Shown here one piece after another: positions 1 through 6,852 of a stretch of 44,664 bases of DNA. This stretch comes from Pantoea rwandensis (GTDB taxonomy: Bacteria; Pseudomonadota; Gammaproteobacteria; Enterobacterales; Enterobacteriaceae): positions 1 through 44,664 of the forward strand of contig NZ_MLFR01000039.1 in assembly GCF_002095475.1 (NCBI RefSeq), written 5' to 3'. Under the pieces are notes generated by a model. The model saw only the letters and a list, made by a program, of their open reading frames with translations. It did not search any database and had not been told where the DNA came from. Position 1 is the first letter of the stretch; every line of letters begins with the position of its first letter. Made by a program: the position numbers and the translations under genes.

Positions 1-49
1 CAGCAGTAAATAAAAACGAATTAAAACAAAGCAATATAAGCAATGTCGT

Positions 50-71
50 AACCGCCCAAGGGCGGTTTTTT
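50..71 (+). terminator. Rho-independent terminator-like hairpin at left edge
   Basis: A GC-rich inverted repeat (CCGCCC / GGGCGG with a very short loop) is followed by six T on the plus strand. It would end rightward transcription entering the window from the left, so it may belong to a host gene or to the other end of a circular phage map. It lies just beyond the 3' end of the integrase gene. Confidence 0.6.
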
Positions 72-87
72 CGTTCCCGCAATTTAT

Positions 88-112
88 TTCCTAATATCAC
101 TTCCTAATATCA
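88..112. repeat. Tandem 12-bp direct repeat beside int stop
   Basis: TTCCTAATATCA occurs twice (88-99 and 101-112) with one base between the copies; the second copy contains the integrase stop codon. Short direct repeats next to int are often integrase arm-type binding sites flanking attP. That role is inferred from position only; no core site is visible. Confidence 0.35.
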
Positions 113-1132
113 GATGCTCTTTTTCTGCCCACCGACTACCGGAACTACCACAATCTTGCGGTCGTATGCTGCGGTTTGTTCGACGTTCTTATGCCCGGTG
201 ATGGCTCTCTTCTCATAAAGATCACCCTCTAGGTCAGACACACCTTTTGCTTTCAGATCGTGGAAGGTGAAATCAAAAAGCAGCTCAGGGAATTTAATGC
301 GAGCCTCTTCACGCGCAGCACTCCAGCGGCTGTTAAATCCATCGCGCGTATAGCCCGAACCGTTCGGCTGGTGGATGATGAAAATACTGCTCATGCCCGG
401 CTTAAGGTTTAAATCTCCCGCCATGTTAATTACAGCGGTGAGGCGAGGGGACCAGCCTTTAATTTGCGCTACGCTTGTTTTGCTCTGCTTAATCAAAATA
501 CCTTCTTCCATGATTTGACTCTTTTTCATGGAAAGCACATCTGCCTGACGAGCACAGCATAAATAAGCCAACTCCATTGCCACCTTCACAATATCCGGCG
601 CACAAGAATACAGTGCCTGATACTCCGCATCCGTGACGTAGCGGTCGCGAGACTCCTCTTTAAATTTCTTCACGCCTTTAGTGGGATTACCCTTCACCAT
701 GCCGCGCTCATATCCCCAACGATACATACGGGACATAAACGCTTTCTCACGGTTAGCCTGGACACGGCTTTTCAAGCCTCGCTTGTCCATGTACTTCCTT
801 ACGTGCTCAGGCTTGATCGCATCAGAAGGCATGGCACCAAAGACAGATAGAACATTTTTGGAATACTTGAGGTAGTCCTTCTGCGTTTCCCGCGCCAGCT
901 CAAAGAAATCAGCCGATTTAAAGAAACGGTCAGCCAGCGATGCTAAAAGCTTATCATCGGGTATCTCGTTTATCAGCGCTTCATACGCTGCCCATACTTT
1001 TGACTGAACGGCGTCGAGACTGCACAGGCGAATTGCACCGCCGTTCTTAGGGTGGAACTCATAGGCAGAACGCCCCCGATAAACTCGCGGGGGCATCCAT
1101 GCGTCTTCAGTGTTTTTTCTTGTTCGTGCCAT
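110..1132 (-). CDS. int: Phage tyrosine integrase
   Basis: This 340-residue site-specific recombinase would integrate and excise the phage by a covalent phosphotyrosine mechanism. The C-terminal catalytic domain shows Arg195 (CCARQADVL), His291 in FHDLKAKG, His314 (ITGHKN) and the nucleophile Tyr323 (AAYDRK). The second box reads H-D-L-K, so Lys294 stands where most family members have the box II Arg. From memory this variant is common in integrases paired with DUF4224 proteins. The N-terminal half (about 60-160) fits the SAM-like core-binding domain. The stop of the upstream DUF4224 gene overlaps the start codon by one base, so the two are probably translated together. Confidence 0.95.
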   Translation of the reverse strand: MARTRKNTEDAWMPPRVYRGRSAYEFHPKNGGAIRLCSLDAVQSKVWAAYEALINEIPDDKLLASLADRFFKSADFFELARETQKDYLKYSKNVLSVFGAMPSDAIKPEHVRKYMDKRGLKSRVQANREKAFMSRMYRWGYERGMVKGNPTKGVKKFKEESRDRYVTDAEYQALYSCAPDIVKVAMELAYLCCARQADVLSMKKSQIMEEGILIKQSKTSVAQIKGWSPRLTAVINMAGDLNLKPGMSSIFIIHQPNGSGYTRDGFNSRWSAAREEARIKFPELLFDFTFHDLKAKGVSDLEGDLYEKRAITGHKNVEQTAAYDRKIVVVPVVGGQKKSI

Positions 1133-1356
1133 TAATCCAGAGCGCCAAAGTTTGGTTCATGGGTTTCCTGCTCAGCTACTTTGCGATGGGTAATCGGATC
1201 GTTAAAGTGCTGCCAGGTAGTTCTTGGACGGCCATCACGTCTCACAACGAAGAAGATGCCAGCCTGTTTAAGGCAATGGCATTGCTTTGATGGAATTTTG
1301 TAGCCAGTTAATTTCTCGATGTCAGCATCAGAAATTATGTCGTTCTGCATAGCCAT
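1132..1356 (-). CDS. DUF4224 protein in excisionase position
   Basis: This 74-residue protein matches the DUF4224 pattern as I remember it: an N-terminal DIEKLTGYK-like helix-turn-helix segment, then a basic strand ending in RPRTTWQHF. The family is almost always encoded directly upstream of tyrosine integrases and is thought to act as a recombination directionality factor or DNA-bending protein. That function is inferred, not shown here. A strong GGAGG lies six bases before the ATG. It overlaps int by one base. Confidence 0.8.
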   Translation of the reverse strand: MAMQNDIISDADIEKLTGYKIPSKQCHCLKQAGIFFVVRRDGRPRTTWQHFNDPITHRKVAEQETHEPNFGALD

Positions 1357-1399
1357 GTCTTACCTCCACGCTGGCCTGCTGCAACAGGCGATAACTACC

Positions 1400-1411
1400 G
1401 TGACATGTCAC
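1400..1411. repeat. GTGACATGTCAC palindrome, copy 1
   Basis: Perfect 12-bp palindrome, extended here to 16 bp (CCGTGACATGTCACGG, 1398-1413). It covers the stop codon of the leftward gene ending at 1408, in the short gap before the DUF4224 gene. The same dodecamer recurs at 12056, 12973 and 17995. Confidence 0.6.
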
Positions 1412-1743
1412 GGCTTAAGTTTGGTTTCGTGCCACCCAAGGCGGCACCAACACGCATCTTCTTTTCTAAAGCAGCAATCCTGCACAGGCAGTGAATCACC
1501 GCACTTACCACACTGACGTTTACTCATGGACTTAAAGAGGCTGCGCTTACGAGCATCGTCCTGTCGAATAAGCAGAGAGATGTACTCAGCCAAATCGTAG
1601 GGTTCACGACCTGGACGACGAGCGGCGCAGCTGTCAGCCAGCATTGCGAGTTCCTGAGCATCGAGCACCAGTTCAACCTTAGTTTCACCGGCAGCGGCCT
1701 GACGTGCCCGCTGCGCTGCTTTGCGTTCTGCTGGTGTAGCCAT
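1408..1743 (-). CDS. Small Cys-rich phage protein, unknown function
   Basis: A 111-residue early protein that I do not recognise by name. The N-terminus is basic and Ala-rich (AERKAAQRARQAAAG). Residues about 20-65 have a strand-helix-helix look compatible with a ribbon-helix-helix DNA-binding fold. The C-terminal third carries CGKCG, CC and CWC clusters that could hold a zinc ion. The ATG overlaps the upstream TAA by one base and has GGAG nine bases before it, so it is part of the leftward early operon. Confidence 0.75.
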   Translation of the reverse strand: MATPAERKAAQRARQAAAGETKVELVLDAQELAMLADSCAARRPGREPYDLAEYISLLIRQDDARKRSLFKSMSKRQCGKCGDSLPVQDCCFRKEDACWCRLGWHETKLKP

Positions 1744-1907
1744 TACTTAATCTCCGGGTTGGCTTCCAGTGCCTTTTTCAGATTGAGTAAACACTTCAGC
1801 TTTACCTTTTTAGCGCCTGCCTCGATTGCTTTCGCGGGTTTACCGAACACCAGGCAAATCAGAAATGCAGGCAACAGGACGGTCCATACATACCGGGTCT
1901 TGTTCAC
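1743..1907 (-). CDS. Small single-pass membrane or secreted protein
   Basis: I start this gene at the GTG at 1907, because GGAGG lies five bases upstream and the GTG overlaps the preceding stop as GTGA. This gives 54 residues. Residues about 6-22 (YVWTVLLPAFLICLVFG) form a membrane segment or signal peptide, followed by a Lys-rich tail. Longer in-frame starts exist but lack a ribosome site. Function unknown. Confidence 0.65.
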   Translation of the reverse strand: MNKTRYVWTVLLPAFLICLVFGKPAKAIEAGAKKVKLKCLLNLKKALEANPEIK

Positions 1908-2290
1908 GGTGCCTCCGGCGCTGATGAGTCGAAGTGCTCGATGGCTTTTGCCCAAATCTCCTTGATGGTGGTCCAGTCAACAGGAATGCTATTAATCCAG
2001 CGACCTTCACCGCTGCAATCATCACAGCCTTCGCCAAAGCGCTCATGGCATACGAGGTTATATTCGAGGTTAAACTCTCCTATGAGTGCAGCCTTTGCGC
2101 CGTTCTCAGCAGTTAAAGATCGCGGTACCGCAACGAACCCATCTGGCAACTTGTAACGCTGGCTTACAGGTTGGGCATCAAGCTTCTCAAGCACCCATTT
2201 TTCACAAGCATCCATAACCTTCTGGTCAGCAGCGCCAGCGTCAACTAGGCGGTAAGTTATTTCGTGCGCCATCTTTTGGTTATTGTTCAT
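1904..2290 (-). CDS. Conserved-looking phage early protein, unknown function
   Basis: A 128-residue acidic protein with no family that I recognise. A C-x-x-C pair (CDDCSGEGRW) plus an upstream CHERFGEGC could form a small metal site. The sentence-like segment LPDGFVAVPRSLTAEN is typical of lambdoid early-left proteins that share a DGYVAVP-type block. Its ATG overlaps the methyltransferase stop (ATGA) and its stop overlaps the next GTG, so translation is coupled in the operon. Confidence 0.75.
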   Translation of the reverse strand: MNNNQKMAHEITYRLVDAGAADQKVMDACEKWVLEKLDAQPVSQRYKLPDGFVAVPRSLTAENGAKAALIGEFNLEYNLVCHERFGEGCDDCSGEGRWINSIPVDWTTIKEIWAKAIEHFDSSAPEAP

Positions 2291-3039
2291 TGGTTGGCTC
2301 CTCCAAGGATATTGAATGCTGTTGCTGCCACCCGCGGAACTTGTCCATTTCCAAGGGCTTTAAGTCTGTCCATCCCGAAGGCCACATCATTAGCCACTCG
2401 GCGTAGCTTGGGCATACATTCAGGCCAGGCACTTCCTCTCCGCCAGCTTCCAGATGTTGCCACCCAAGATAATCCTCCAGGTTGTACCGGTGCTCTCCCG
2501 TCCTGGCTCTGATCCATGCAATCCCATGACTTCCCATGCTCGCCCTTGGGGTAGGCAACAAGCCAGATTCGGTCCCGACTATGGGTCGCTCCGCACTCTG
2601 ATGCTGAAATACAACACCACTCAGCATCAAACCCCATTTGGGCAAGGTCACCGAGGACCATGGCAAGACCTCTTCCCACAAGCAGAGGTGAGTTCTCCAG
2701 CAAGACATGGCCGGGTCGAACCTCACCGATGATTCTTGCCATTTGCTTCCAAAGTCCTGATCGCTCTCCGTCGATTCCAGCGCCTTTGCCGGCACCGGAA
2801 ATGTCCTGGCAGGGAAAGCCGCCAGAAATGACATCAATAACTCCACGCCATGGGTTTCCGTCAAAGCTGCACACATCAGACCAAATCGGGAAAGCTCTGA
2901 GTGCTCCATCGTTTTGTCGTTGCGCCAGAATTTGTGCGGCGTAGGCATCACGCTCAACGGCGCAAACTGTTCGCCATCCAAGGAGGTGCCCGCCGAGTAT
3001 TCCGCCGCCAGCGCCTGCGAAAAGAGCCAGCTCATTCAT
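2287..3039 (-). CDS. C5-cytosine DNA methyltransferase
   Basis: A 250-residue orphan methyltransferase that would transfer methyl from SAM to cytosine C5. Motif I is FAGAGG (7-12), motif IV is GGFPCQDIS with nucleophile Cys77, motif VI is ENS (Glu115), motif VIII is SRDRIW (about 154-159), and motif X is near GNGQVP (230-235). ENS replaces the usual ENV, a variant I remember from phage enzymes. It is short for the family, so the target recognition domain (about 160-215) is compact. No restriction endonuclease is adjacent, which suggests protection of phage DNA from host restriction or a regulatory mark. Confidence 0.92.
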   Translation of the reverse strand: MNELALFAGAGGGILGGHLLGWRTVCAVERDAYAAQILAQRQNDGALRAFPIWSDVCSFDGNPWRGVIDVISGGFPCQDISGAGKGAGIDGERSGLWKQMARIIGEVRPGHVLLENSPLLVGRGLAMVLGDLAQMGFDAEWCCISASECGATHSRDRIWLVAYPKGEHGKSWDCMDQSQDGRAPVQPGGLSWVATSGSWRRGSAWPECMPKLRRVANDVAFGMDRLKALGNGQVPRVAATAFNILGGANQ

Positions 3040-3758
3040 TGACCCTCCACGCGCTTAAACTCGATCACCCACACCCACGGGTTAGCCTGCCAGCTTTCCT
3101 CTCCGTAGATGGATTGCCATAGTTTGCTGTAAGCTGTAATTGGATAGCGCGACCACTCATGCCATGGCCAACCGCAATCATCGGTTCCAGGTAATCCGTC
3201 ACGATCAGGGATGCCATATTTATATGTGCTCCCGTCTTTGCTTATTTCTGACAAACCTTCAGCTATAGCGTCATGCTCATTGATACTATTCAACCGCTCC
3301 ACACGAACGCCGGTAATCTCCAGCGTTATGCGGGAAGCCCAGCGCGGCATGTGGATGGATGGGCGCGAACGCCAGAAATCTTCACGTGTGCGTTGTGTGG
3401 GCCTTTTGACACCATCAGCTGGATAAAGCACCTGTTTGTCACTGACGAAATAAGAATCTTCAGGGTCGTATCCCCCACCTTCCCAGTGGCCGTGCTCGAA
3501 AAAGTTCTCACGCACCCACAGGCGATAACCTACTGCACCGAACGGGCATTTAATCGGACGCTCACTGCCTGATTTATCAAACGACCCTTCATTAAAGGTG
3601 TGCATTGGCATCCATGAGCCATCAGCCTGCTGGTGGAGTTCAAACTGAGTGTCAGCTGTGCGCATACTTGGCACGATAACCCGGCGCGTCTGCGTCTTCC
3701 TGCCTTCCAGAACTGCACGAACCATTTCGCTGTTAAAGATGATTGGGCGCTCTTTCAT
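3036..3758 (-). CDS. Phage protein of the KERPIxF...GRKTQTRR family
   Basis: This 240-residue protein begins with the motif KERPIIFNSEMVRAVLEGRKTQTRRV, broken here to its key parts: KERPI, MVRAVL and GRKTQTRR. The opening is typical of phage proteins often labelled 'morphogenetic protein' and resembles ASCH/PUA-fold RNA-binding domains. I regard the morphogenetic label as unsupported. An ASCH-like nucleic-acid role is an inference. The segment RLWVRENFFEHGHW and the C-terminal WQANPWVWVIEF block are conserved-looking. It overlaps both neighbours by a few bases. Confidence 0.8.
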   Translation of the reverse strand: MKERPIIFNSEMVRAVLEGRKTQTRRVIVPSMRTADTQFELHQQADGSWMPMHTFNEGSFDKSGSERPIKCPFGAVGYRLWVRENFFEHGHWEGGGYDPEDSYFVSDKQVLYPADGVKRPTQRTREDFWRSRPSIHMPRWASRITLEITGVRVERLNSINEHDAIAEGLSEISKDGSTYKYGIPDRDGLPGTDDCGWPWHEWSRYPITAYSKLWQSIYGEESWQANPWVWVIEFKRVEGQ

Positions 3759-4003
3759 GACTTAGCCTCCTTGATGTCAGCCCGCAGATGCAGTTCAGTG
3801 CCGTCAGAAAGTTTGAATACCTTGACGTCATCACTGTTCATAAGGTGGATTGCGGCGGCATAAAGCACTTGGCCTGTCACATCTTCTTTATTGCCAACAA
3901 ACTGACGTGAATCAGGAGCAGCACCTTTTACAGCCTTGCTGCGCCCGGCAAAAATGACATTGGTAAGAGGGCTTACGCCGATGGTTAACGGGTTTGCCAT
4001 CAT
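3755..4003 (-). CDS. DUF7446-like small phage protein
   Basis: An 82-residue protein. The pattern IGVSPLTNVIFAGR followed by NKEDVTGQVLYAA matches, from memory, a small phage family (DUF7446) of unknown function. The start could be either of two adjacent Met codons; the first forms an ATGA overlap with the upstream stop. Part of the leftward early operon. Confidence 0.75.
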   Translation of the reverse strand: MMANPLTIGVSPLTNVIFAGRSKAVKGAAPDSRQFVGNKEDVTGQVLYAAAIHLMNSDDVKVFKLSDGTELHLRADIKEAKS

Positions 4004-4605
4004 TCACCTTCCTTAGCAGAATCGGCGGTGAATGATGGCTTAATGAATTCACTAACAACACCGCTGCCTTCATCAGGATAATCGGCAGTTGCTATGTTAA
4101 GACCGTAAGTTTTTGTGCCATCACCATGGTCTATCTCTCCAACCCACAGGATTCCATCAGTAAATTCTCCGAACACATGATCGCCATCGCCACAGTGGAA
4201 ACAGATAGCTTCCATCGCATTGGCTGGTAGGCACATTTGCTGCGGAACCAGCGCATAACCTTCAGGTATGACATCCGCTCGTAGCGAGTTGAGGAAGTCA
4301 TCAGTGGCTGGCATGTTACCTGTTGCGCTCATTGCCGCCAGAATGGCGCGGACACCATCCGAACCAACCTCTTCGCAAATAGCATCAGTGTTGGAACCAA
4401 CCACATCGCAGAACACCTGGACCGCTTTGCGAGCAACCGTGCTTTCCACTGCCATCGCCTTGTTACATGCATCCATTACATCAAGGCGATTCGCAAGTTC
4501 GGTGACCATCTTTGCGATCACGATGATTGGCGTGTCCATGCTCATAGCAGCAGCGAATGCGTGACCAGCTTTCACCAGCTCTTTGTTTGATTGTTGGTTA
4601 GTCAT
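4000..4605 (-). CDS. Phage early-left protein, unknown function
   Basis: A 201-residue acidic protein not recognised by family. It has an N-terminal helical half with Ala-rich stretches (about 10-110), then the block VIPEGYALVPQQM, then a Cys/His segment (CFHCGDGDHVFGEF) and a Gly-Val-Ser C-terminus. The GYALVP block is shared in style with other lambdoid early-left proteins, which seem to be built from exchangeable cassettes. It is coupled to the DUF1317 gene upstream (8-base overlap) and to the next gene downstream (ATGA). Confidence 0.7.
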   Translation of the reverse strand: MTNQQSNKELVKAGHAFAAAMSMDTPIIVIAKMVTELANRLDVMDACNKAMAVESTVARKAVQVFCDVVGSNTDAICEEVGSDGVRAILAAMSATGNMPATDDFLNSLRADVIPEGYALVPQQMCLPANAMEAICFHCGDGDHVFGEFTDGILWVGEIDHGDGTKTYGLNIATADYPDEGSGVVSEFIKPSFTADSAKEGE

Positions 4606-4771
4606 GCTGGTTGTCCTTCAGGTTCTGCTCACGAAGGTGAAGCCGTTCAGCGATTCTCTGCACTAACAGAGGGTTCTTTTCGACACGCCCGCCGCAATAC
4701 CAGCCTTTTAGGGTCTGGTTGTAGGGCAGGGTGATATTGCCGACACGGATGTCGTCGTTAGGCTTTTCCAT
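4598..4771 (-). CDS. DUF1317 family protein
   Basis: The ATG at 4771 follows the upstream TGA by one base and has AAGGAG eight bases before it, giving 57 residues. The sequence DDIRVGNITLPYNQTLKGWY...NPLLVQRIAE closely parallels the lambda DUF1317 protein of the exo-xis region (DNIRVGAITFVYS...NPLKAQRLAEE), recalled from memory. The function of that family is unknown. The longer in-frame ORF upstream overlaps a better gene and should not be used. Confidence 0.85.
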   Translation of the reverse strand: MEKPNDDIRVGNITLPYNQTLKGWYCGGRVEKNPLLVQRIAERLHLREQNLKDNQHD

Positions 4772-4772
4772 T

Positions 4773-5579
4773 TCAGCGCTCCTTCTCGTAATAGATGTCG
4801 TCCGCATCCGTTGAGTCGAGCAACAAGAAACTGCCACCGTAATAAAGTGCTCCAACCAACTTTTCGAATTTGGTTCGGAATTGAACTGGCTTCTTACCGA
4901 GTACATCGCTGTATTCCAGCTTTCCGTTATGAAGGGAATAAACAGGAAATCCATCATGCTCAGCATGTGAACTCTTTCTGTTTTCATCGCGTTCACTTTT
5001 ACGATAAAAGCCAAGATAGGTTTCGCACTGGTAAGCACGATCCTTTGCTTTGCTGACCGAAAATCGACTCAATGAACTAGAAGGCTCTTCTTTCTCAAAG
5101 CCTATGTAGAAGAAACCATCACGGTCATCTTCAATGACTACCTCAGGACGTTCCCAGCCGTCCTCTGCCGCTTCATCTTGATATTGTTCGCAGTAAGCTG
5201 ACCAGAGGACAGATGCTTTTATGTACTTAGGCGTTTGGTCTTCTTTAACGAATTGATAGACCAGTGACTGCATTTGAGTGACTAAATTTTCAGAAATAGC
5301 ATTTGCCTCCCATTGCTCTGCCATTTCTCGGGCAAGCAGGAGGTTATAGCGAGGCAGGTCAACCATTTCGCTAATGTTGGAGGGTAGCGCAGACTCCAAA
5401 GCCTTTTGCACGCTGTCAGGAAATTTCCCCCACTTGAAAGTGTCCTTTATTGCCTTTTCATAGAGGCTTTTAACATGCTCTTTGACCATGCTGTTAAATT
5501 CATCAGACTCCTCAAAGGCGGCACAATGTTTTGAAATTGCTACGGCCAAGCTGTTTGCGATATTTCCTTCGTTGCTCAT
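4773..5579 (-). CDS. Phage early-left protein, first gene of the PL operon body
   Basis: I start at the ATG at 5579 (GGAG seven bases upstream), giving 268 residues. The protein starts MSNEGNIANSLAVAISKHC and is mostly helical and acidic in the first 150 residues, then turns Ser/Lys-rich with a Tyr-rich C-terminus (ALYYGGSFLLLD). From memory, similar proteins occur in the same place in many lambdoid phages, but I know no function. It follows the structured leader and would be the first long protein made from PL. Confidence 0.75.
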   Translation of the reverse strand: MSNEGNIANSLAVAISKHCAAFEESDEFNSMVKEHVKSLYEKAIKDTFKWGKFPDSVQKALESALPSNISEMVDLPRYNLLLAREMAEQWEANAISENLVTQMQSLVYQFVKEDQTPKYIKASVLWSAYCEQYQDEAAEDGWERPEVVIEDDRDGFFYIGFEKEEPSSSLSRFSVSKAKDRAYQCETYLGFYRKSERDENRKSSHAEHDGFPVYSLHNGKLEYSDVLGKKPVQFRTKFEKLVGALYYGGSFLLLDSTDADDIYYEKER

Positions 5580-5598
5580 GACGTACTCCACGCTGTTT

Positions 5599-5838
5599 TT
5601 AAGTTGCACGAATCCTTGCCGTTGATGGCAATAAATCACTGAGGGATTCATAAAATTGGCTGACAGGTTCTGCAAAACCTGTAGCCGGGTAACTCCACGC
5701 TCTGAAAGGTATTGCGGTGCCGGGTGCCTCCCGGTGCTCAGGCCGAACTGACAAGGTCCAGAGCGGTGACTTTAGACTTGAAGCACCAACTGACCGCATG
5801 AAAGTTGGTATCAGTTCACCGCGAGCGCATAGACGCAT
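5599..5838 (-). CDS. Possible 79-residue leader ORF after hairpin module A
   Basis: An ORF starts five bases after the 3' arm of hairpin A (leftward strand) with GTGGTGA before ATGCG. The product is basic, Pro/Ser-rich, with segments ASSLKSPL and EAPGTAIPFRAW. Its composition is also compatible with a non-coding RNA that happens to be open. I list it because all three hairpin modules place an ATGCG start in the same position. No family is recognised with confidence. Confidence 0.35.
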   Translation of the reverse strand: MRLCARGELIPTFMRSVGASSLKSPLWTLSVRPEHREAPGTAIPFRAWSYPATGFAEPVSQFYESLSDLLPSTARIRAT

Positions 5839-5842
5839 TCAC

Positions 5843-5923
5843 CACAATGGTTGAGAGCGCTGCCTGAGAAGGATAATTGCGTCAGGTGCACTAACCGCAA
5901 CCATCAACACTCTCACCATTGTG
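5843..5923 (-). ncRNA. Leader hairpin module A
   Basis: CACAATGGTTGAGAG (5843-5857) pairs with CTCTCACCATTGTG (5910-5923), leaving one bulged base. On the leftward PL transcript the 3' arm runs into GTGGTGAATGCG, a possible translation start. It shares its layout and the flanking 14-mer CGCATTCACCACAA (plus strand) with module C. Confidence 0.5.
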
Positions 5924-5950
5924 TGCTCGTCTTTCCGAGCCGTCAGTCGT

Positions 5951-6130
5951 CTACTTCCGAACTGTCACTGCCGTCGAGAGTGCTGGCATCTCACCGTTTT
6001 TACAGTTGGACGTCTGCCTGAGCTTTTTAAGCCATCGGCGGGCTGTTGTGTTCACAGGCCTATGCGATTCCCCGCTGTTCCATGGGTTCTTGTAGGCCAT
6101 ATTGGCACTCGGTGCCGAACTGTTCCGCAT
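5951..6130 (-). CDS. Possible 59-residue leader ORF after hairpin module B
   Basis: The ATG at 6130 has GGAG nine bases upstream and AGG closer in, and lies just after the 3' arm of hairpin B. The predicted peptide is basic (MRNSSAPSANMAYKNPW..., C-terminal VRK). A longer version from 6268 reads through the hairpin and lacks a ribosome site. The position, between PL and the first large early gene, recalls the small leader ORFs of P4/P1/N15-type immunity regions. I could not match it to Icd or Ash. Confidence 0.35.
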   Translation of the reverse strand: MRNSSAPSANMAYKNPWNSGESHRPVNTTARRWLKKLRQTSNCKNGEMPALSTAVTVRK

Positions 6131-6142
6131 TACCTGAATCTC

Positions 6143-6244
6143 CACAACGAAAAGAGCACTACCGCGTTTTGCCGCCCCATCCTGGCTCTTGGTACTGCAA
6201 CGGCTGCGAAATAGATTTTTCATGCCAGCGCTCTTTTCGTTGTG
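6143..6244 (-). ncRNA. Leader hairpin module B
   Basis: A perfect 15-bp inverted repeat: CACAACGAAAAGAGC (6143-6157) and GCTCTTTTCGTTGTG (6230-6244) with a 72-base interior. It shares the CACAACG...GAGC outer pattern with modules A and C. On the leftward RNA the 3' arm is followed by GGAGATTCAGGTA and an ATGCG start. Confidence 0.5.
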
Positions 6245-6452
6245 TGCCGGGCTTCCACCGACTCCCATCTGTTTTTTAAGTCACTCAGATATCGTCTGGC
6301 CTTGCTAGTCTTTCCCAGCTGTTACTGTATGAGTGTGCACACAGACACTGACCGATTACGGATGGATCAACCCTCCGGTTGTAGTGGCCGGCACTGATTT
6401 CCGGTATTCCGTTGGCGCTTAGCAGGGAACCAACGGCACAACTCGCTTCGCT

Positions 6453-6485
6453 TCACGTCCACGTGCCACGTATCAGCCTACGCAT
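6453..6485 (-). CDS. Possible 10-residue leader peptide after hairpin module C
   Basis: ATGCG five bases after the 3' arm of hairpin C opens a short frame encoding MRRLIRGTWT then TGA. It is listed because it matches the arrangement after modules A and B: hairpin, GTGGTGA, Met-Arg start. It may be a leader peptide or may be fortuitous. Confidence 0.25.
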   Translation of the reverse strand: MRRLIRGTWT

Positions 6486-6489
6486 TCAC

Positions 6490-6560
6490 CACAACGTTGA
6501 GAGCACTTAGCGCTCTAATGGCGCGCCAGAGTACGCCCACCAAATGCTCTCAACGTTGTG
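6490..6560 (-). ncRNA. Leader hairpin module C
   Basis: A perfect 16-bp inverted repeat: CACAACGTTGAGAGCA (6490-6505) and TGCTCTCAACGTTGTG (6545-6560), with a 39-base interior. The CAACGTTG core is itself palindromic. It is the closest to PL of the three related hairpin modules. Confidence 0.55.
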
Positions 6561-6568
6561 AAAAAGGA

Positions 6569-6631
6569 GCGGTTACTCCGGTCGAACCTTATCTTCACAC
6601 TCCTGAAGGGTGAAAGCCCCGGAGCAACCGC
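6569..6631 (-). ncRNA. Structured PL leader RNA (C4-like or put-like candidate)
   Basis: On the leftward strand a 13-base arm GCGGTTGCTCCGG (6631-6619) pairs with CCGGAGTAACCGC (6581-6569), allowing one wobble. It encloses an inner hairpin (CTTTCAC / GTGAAG). It lies about 55-120 bases after the predicted PL start. Two explanations fit: a P1-type C4 antisense RNA at the head of an immunity operon, or a HK022-type put RNA that makes RNA polymerase resist termination. No N gene is visible, which suits either. I cannot decide from sequence alone. Confidence 0.5.
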
Positions 6632-6694
6632 CTAAGTGAATCAATATCTCTACACAGCTTTTCACAACACACGGCATCTATCCGATGGGTTAAA

Positions 6695-6723
6695 TATACT
6701 TTCGAGTATATTGCGTGTAAATA
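6695..6723 (-). promoter_or_regulatory. PL promoter
   Basis: Read leftward: TTTACA (6723-6718), 17-base spacer, TATATT (6700-6695). Two operator-like dyads cover it, one over the -10 and spacer and one over the -35. It would drive the leader and the early-left genes, starting near 6688. Confidence 0.75.
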
Positions 6724-6759
6724 CTCAAAGGTAAATTAATTGTACTTTTGAGTATATGA
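6696..6759. promoter_or_regulatory. OL operators (three CI/Cro sites)
   Basis: Three related dyads lie at 6696-6713 (ATATACTTTCGAGTATAT), 6722-6738 (AATACTCAAAGGTAAAT) and 6744-6759 (GTACTTTTGAGTATAT). Their half-site, roughly TATACT/AGTATA, recurs in the OR region, which supports recognition by the same repressor. Confidence 0.75.
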
Positions 6760-6806
6760 GGTTGGTTTTTATGAGATTAAATTTTTTGACGGTGGGGTAT
6801 AGGTAA

Positions 6807-6833
6807 TAAAAAACCCGGCGCGGTGGCCGGGTT
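6807..6833 (-). terminator. Terminator of the cI transcript
   Basis: On the minus strand AACCCGG and CCGGGTT form a stem followed by a T-run (A-run 6807-6813 on the plus strand). It lies 20 bases past the repressor stop and would keep repressor transcription out of the PL region. Confidence 0.8.
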
Positions 6834-6852
6834 AGGGTAGGAATCATCAAAT

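Noticed and set aside
2280..3035. 251-residue frame overlapping the methyltransferase on the same strand
   Set aside because: It shows no domain, while the other frame carries all cytosine methyltransferase motifs.
4598..5038. Long 146-residue reading frame including the DUF1317 gene
   Set aside because: Its first 89 residues overlap the better-supported 4773-5579 gene in another frame; the DUF1317 start at 4771 has a ribosome site.
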